A DNA stretch of 64,000 nucleotides from an uncultured Bacteroides sp. (GTDB lineage Bacteria; Bacteroidota; Bacteroidia; Bacteroidales; Bacteroidaceae), in the NCBI GenBank assembly GCA_944322275.1, contig CALUOV010000002.1, positions 1 to 64,000 of the forward strand, written 5' to 3'. Below, in pieces: positions 61,902-64,000 of this stretch. The notes beneath the pieces were generated by a model. The model had not been told where the DNA came from. It did no database searches and saw only the letters and a program-made list of their open reading frames with translations. The position numbers were made by a program, and so were the translations under genes. The number at the start of each line of letters is the position of its first letter. The stretch's first letter is position 1.

Positions 61902-61974
61902 AGCATTCAAATTAAAAAAAAGTTTTCAAAGATTGTTTCCTATATATAAGTCCGTTTAGTTTGGTAAAACTTCA

Positions 61975-61982
61975 CAAATATA
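61975..61982 (-). promoter_or_regulatory. -7 box of the carboxyltransferase gene
   Basis: TATATTTG on the minus strand, about 75 bases before its ATG. Confidence 0.5.
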
Positions 61983-62062
61983 AGTTTTTCATTTTATATT
62001 ACGGTATATTTTTGCGGAAAATATTCAGGGGAAAATATATGTTATATATCATATTAAAATGA

Positions 62063-62070
62063 TAACTTTG
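62063..62070 (+). promoter_or_regulatory. -7 box of the second AraC regulator
   Basis: TAACTTTG matches TAnnTTTG, 20 bases before the ATG. Confidence 0.5.
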
Positions 62071-62090
62071 CAAAAAGAATAAAGATTGAT

Positions 62091-62924
62091 ATGGAATTTC
62101 CTCACGTAGACCTTCCCGTCGACATCATCGCATGGACGGACGTTACCGAAGACACACTGAACCTGTACAAACAATCGTGCCGGCTGAAGGCCTGTATCTT
62201 TGCCCTTTGTATCGAAGGCTCTCTTAAGGTGAGCATCAACCTGATGGATACGGAAGTGAAGCAGGGGGATTTCATCACCCTCCTGCCGGGAAGCATCATC
62301 CAATTCTATGGGCAAAAGGGGCGGGTGCGTATAGGTTTCGTGGGCTTCTCGGAGTTTTGCCACTCCGGTGCCAATCTGATGGCACCTACGGCTAGTGTCT
62401 ATCCAGATTTGGCGGAGAATCCCATCGTTCGTGTTAACGACACAATAGCATCTTATCTGGAGGATTATTTCGCCCTGTTGGGACGTGTTACTACGGGGCC
62501 TTATCCGCCCGATACCAATATGGCTCGCAACATACTGAATAATCTGCTCTATGTCGTCAATCGGATGTACACTCGCCTTAAGTTGGGCTCCGATCGGGTA
62601 CGAAGTCGCAAAGAAGAAATCTGCCACCGATTGGTGCAGTTGGTTTTCGAGCATTATGCGCATGAGCGCCGGGCCCAGTTTTATGCCGATAAGATGGGTA
62701 TCTCTCTGCAACATCTGAGCACCACCGTAAAGCAGGTAACAGGGCGCGGTGTATTGGACATCATCGCTCATGTGGTGATGGTGGATGTAAAGACTAAGCT
62801 GAAGTCTACGAACATGACTATTCAGGAGATTGCCTATTCGCTCAATTTCCCCAACGCTTCTTTCTTCGGTAAATATTTCAAGAGGCACATGGGCATGACT
62901 CCGCAAGAATACCGGAATAGTTGA
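62091..62924 (+). CDS. AraC-family transcriptional regulator
   Basis: 277 residues: N-terminal cupin-like domain (about 10-150, with GDFITLLPGSIIQFYG) and a C-terminal AraC helix-turn-helix pair (about 180-277; FYADKMGISLQHLS for the first helix, IQEIAYSLNFPNASFFGKYF for the second, then GMTPQEYR). It diverges from the carboxyltransferase gene across about 190 bases, so that gene is a possible target. Ligand unknown. Confidence 0.9.
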   Translation: MEFPHVDLPVDIIAWTDVTEDTLNLYKQSCRLKACIFALCIEGSLKVSINLMDTEVKQGDFITLLPGSIIQFYGQKGRVRIGFVGFSEFCHSGANLMAPTASVYPDLAENPIVRVNDTIASYLEDYFALLGRVTTGPYPPDTNMARNILNNLLYVVNRMYTRLKLGSDRVRSRKEEICHRLVQLVFEHYAHERRAQFYADKMGISLQHLSTTVKQVTGRGVLDIIAHVVMVDVKTKLKSTNMTIQEIAYSLNFPNASFFGKYFKRHMGMTPQEYRNS

Positions 62925-62969
62925 GCAAAATTTCCGGCTCATTTTGCATGAAGTTCGGACAATAAACCT

Positions 62970-62977
62970 TATATTTG
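62970..62977 (+). promoter_or_regulatory. -7 box of the DUF3298-like lipoprotein gene
   Basis: TATATTTG matches TAnnTTTG, with a TTG 23 bases upstream (slightly longer than usual spacing). Confidence 0.45.
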
Positions 62978-63026
62978 TCGGAAGTGAAATGATAATATAC
63001 TATTGTTTTTTTAACGAAAGACTCTT

Positions 63027-63866
63027 ATGAAAAAGCAAAATGCCGGATTGCTTGCCTTGCTGCTTACAGCAAGCTCGCTTTTTTTTGCATGTACCGACAA
63101 AATGAAACAAAATGTCGGAGCCTTGGAATTTGATAGCTTGCAGGTGAATCGCACTGAACACCTTTTCGGAGATACCGCCAAACCGGCGTGCAACATTGTG
63201 ATGAACGTCGCTTTCGTGCGTCACTCTTCCGACTCTGTGATGAAGGATAGTCTTAATACCTTCATAATGGCCTTATGTTTGGGCGACGAATACATGAACG
63301 AGACTCCCCAAAGTGCCATTCCTCTTTATGCGGACCATTACATCCGGAATTACCGTGGCGATTTGGAACCGATGTACGCCAAAGAGGATGGAGAAGGCAA
63401 TGTGGGGGCCTGGTATTCTTATTATAAAGGTATAGAGGGGCATGTGCAATACTATCGGGGAGACTTGCTGGTGTATCGCATGGATTTTAACGAATACACG
63501 GGTGGAGCACATGGCATTTATATGACTTCGTTCCTCAACATGAACTTGCAGACGCTTATGCCTATTCGCCTGGCCGACCTCTTTGTGCCCGATTATGAAA
63601 TGTACTTGACGGACTTACTCTGGAATCAGCTAATGGCCGATAACAATGTAGCTACGCACGAAGAGTTGGAAGAAATGGGTTATACCAGCACAGGCGACCT
63701 GGCTCCCACGGAGAATTTCTATTTGGACACGGACGGAATTACATTTTATTATAACGTGTACGACATAGCTCCCTATGTCATGGGGCCTGTGAAAATTACA
63801 CTTCCTTATGACGCCGTGCGTCATTTGCTGAACGACAATAAATTAATAGAAAGTATTGAACAATGA
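63027..63866 (+). CDS. DUF4163/DUF3298-type lipoprotein
   Basis: 279 residues. Lipobox LFFAC (Cys about 22), then two domains. The first (about 40-150) is DUF4163-like and the second (about 160-270) DUF3298-like, with YTGGAHGIYMTSFLNMNL (core TGGAHG) and LPYDAVRHLL. Proteins of this type are related to the extracytoplasmic part of RsiV; what it binds in Bacteroides is not known to me. Its stop codon is 15 bases before the rsmG start, so the two are probably co-transcribed. Confidence 0.8.
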   Translation: MKKQNAGLLALLLTASSLFFACTDKMKQNVGALEFDSLQVNRTEHLFGDTAKPACNIVMNVAFVRHSSDSVMKDSLNTFIMALCLGDEYMNETPQSAIPLYADHYIRNYRGDLEPMYAKEDGEGNVGAWYSYYKGIEGHVQYYRGDLLVYRMDFNEYTGGAHGIYMTSFLNMNLQTLMPIRLADLFVPDYEMYLTDLLWNQLMADNNVATHEELEEMGYTSTGDLAPTENFYLDTDGITFYYNVYDIAPYVMGPVKITLPYDAVRHLLNDNKLIESIEQ

Positions 63867-63881
63867 TATTCGCTTCGCAAA

Positions 63882-64000
63882 ATGGACATCATCACGAAAT
63901 ATTTCTCCGGACTTAGCGAAACACAGCTCAGGCAATTCTCAGCTTTGGGCGACCTCTATGCGGAATGGAATGCCCGGATAAACGTTATCTCGCGCAAGGA
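63882..64000 (+). CDS. rsmG: 16S rRNA (guanine-N7) methyltransferase RsmG, 5' part (truncated by window edge)
   Basis: The first 39 codons are visible: MDIITKYFSGLSETQLRQF, then LYAEWNARINVISRK, which is the typical N-terminus of RsmG/GidB. This enzyme methylates G527 (E. coli numbering) in the 530 loop of 16S rRNA. The SAM-binding domain is outside the window. Confidence 0.85.
   Translation, partial: MDIITKYFSGLSETQLRQFSALGDLYAEWNARINVISRK

Overview
The window is chromosomal DNA of a gut Bacteroides-type bacterium (Bacteroidota, order Bacteroidales). The evidence is two SusC/SusD pairs, hybrid two-component regulators, many secreted glycoside hydrolases, start sites preceded by the Bacteroides -7 promoter word TAnnTTTG rather than by Shine-Dalgarno sequences, and the rprX/rprY pair. 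Nothing in the window is a phage, plasmid or transposase gene.

Layout. 1-3.9 kb: the 3' part of a divergent EF-G gene, then the rprX-rprY two-component system. 3.9-8.8 kb: manA (minus strand), diverging from a galactose operon (galM, sugar MFS transporter, galK). 9.0-10.6 kb: a small heat-shock protein and an AraC regulator. 10.7-14.4 kb: a thiamine operon on the minus strand (thiE, thiC, thi4) behind a TPP riboswitch with its own terminator. It uses a Thi4-type thiazole synthase, and no thiG/H/S/F is present here. 14.5-58.5 kb: a large polysaccharide utilisation region with two hybrid sensor-regulator genes (HTCS), two susCD pairs, and GH43, a double GH29, GH154, GH145, GH105, a double GH43, GH97, two GH51, GH127 and GH2. 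58.5-64 kb: a BACON-metzincin lipoprotein, a carboxyltransferase with a degenerate biotinyl domain, an AraC regulator, a DUF3298-like lipoprotein and the start of rsmG.

How the genes fit together. The enzyme set covers caps and side chains of type II arabinogalactan (arabinogalactan-protein or gum-arabic-like glycan): GH145 for Rha-GlcA, GH154/GH105 for glucuronate, GH51/GH43/GH127 for arabinofuranose, GH97 for alpha-galactose or beta-arabinopyranose, GH29 for fucose and GH2 for beta-galactose. The neighbouring galactose operon could use the released galactose. The substrate is an inference; no backbone-cutting galactanase is visible.

Most unusual observations. (1) Both HTCS genes are interrupted: one by a single in-frame TGA, the other by a frameshift exactly at a run of ten Cs, which suggests slip-strand phase variation or an assembly error. 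(2) Each of the four boundaries between PUL transcription units from 23.7 to 40.2 kb carries its own array of about four or more tandem 20-23 bp units, mostly dyad-symmetric and different in sequence at each site. (3) A family of 180-225 bp palindromic intergenic repeats sits between the stop codon of one gene and the start of the next, always in the gene direction; a different 409 bp hairpin-ended element has the same outer junction sequences. (4) Two enzymes contain two catalytic domains of the same family, and one GH51 has a propeller-like N-terminal extension.
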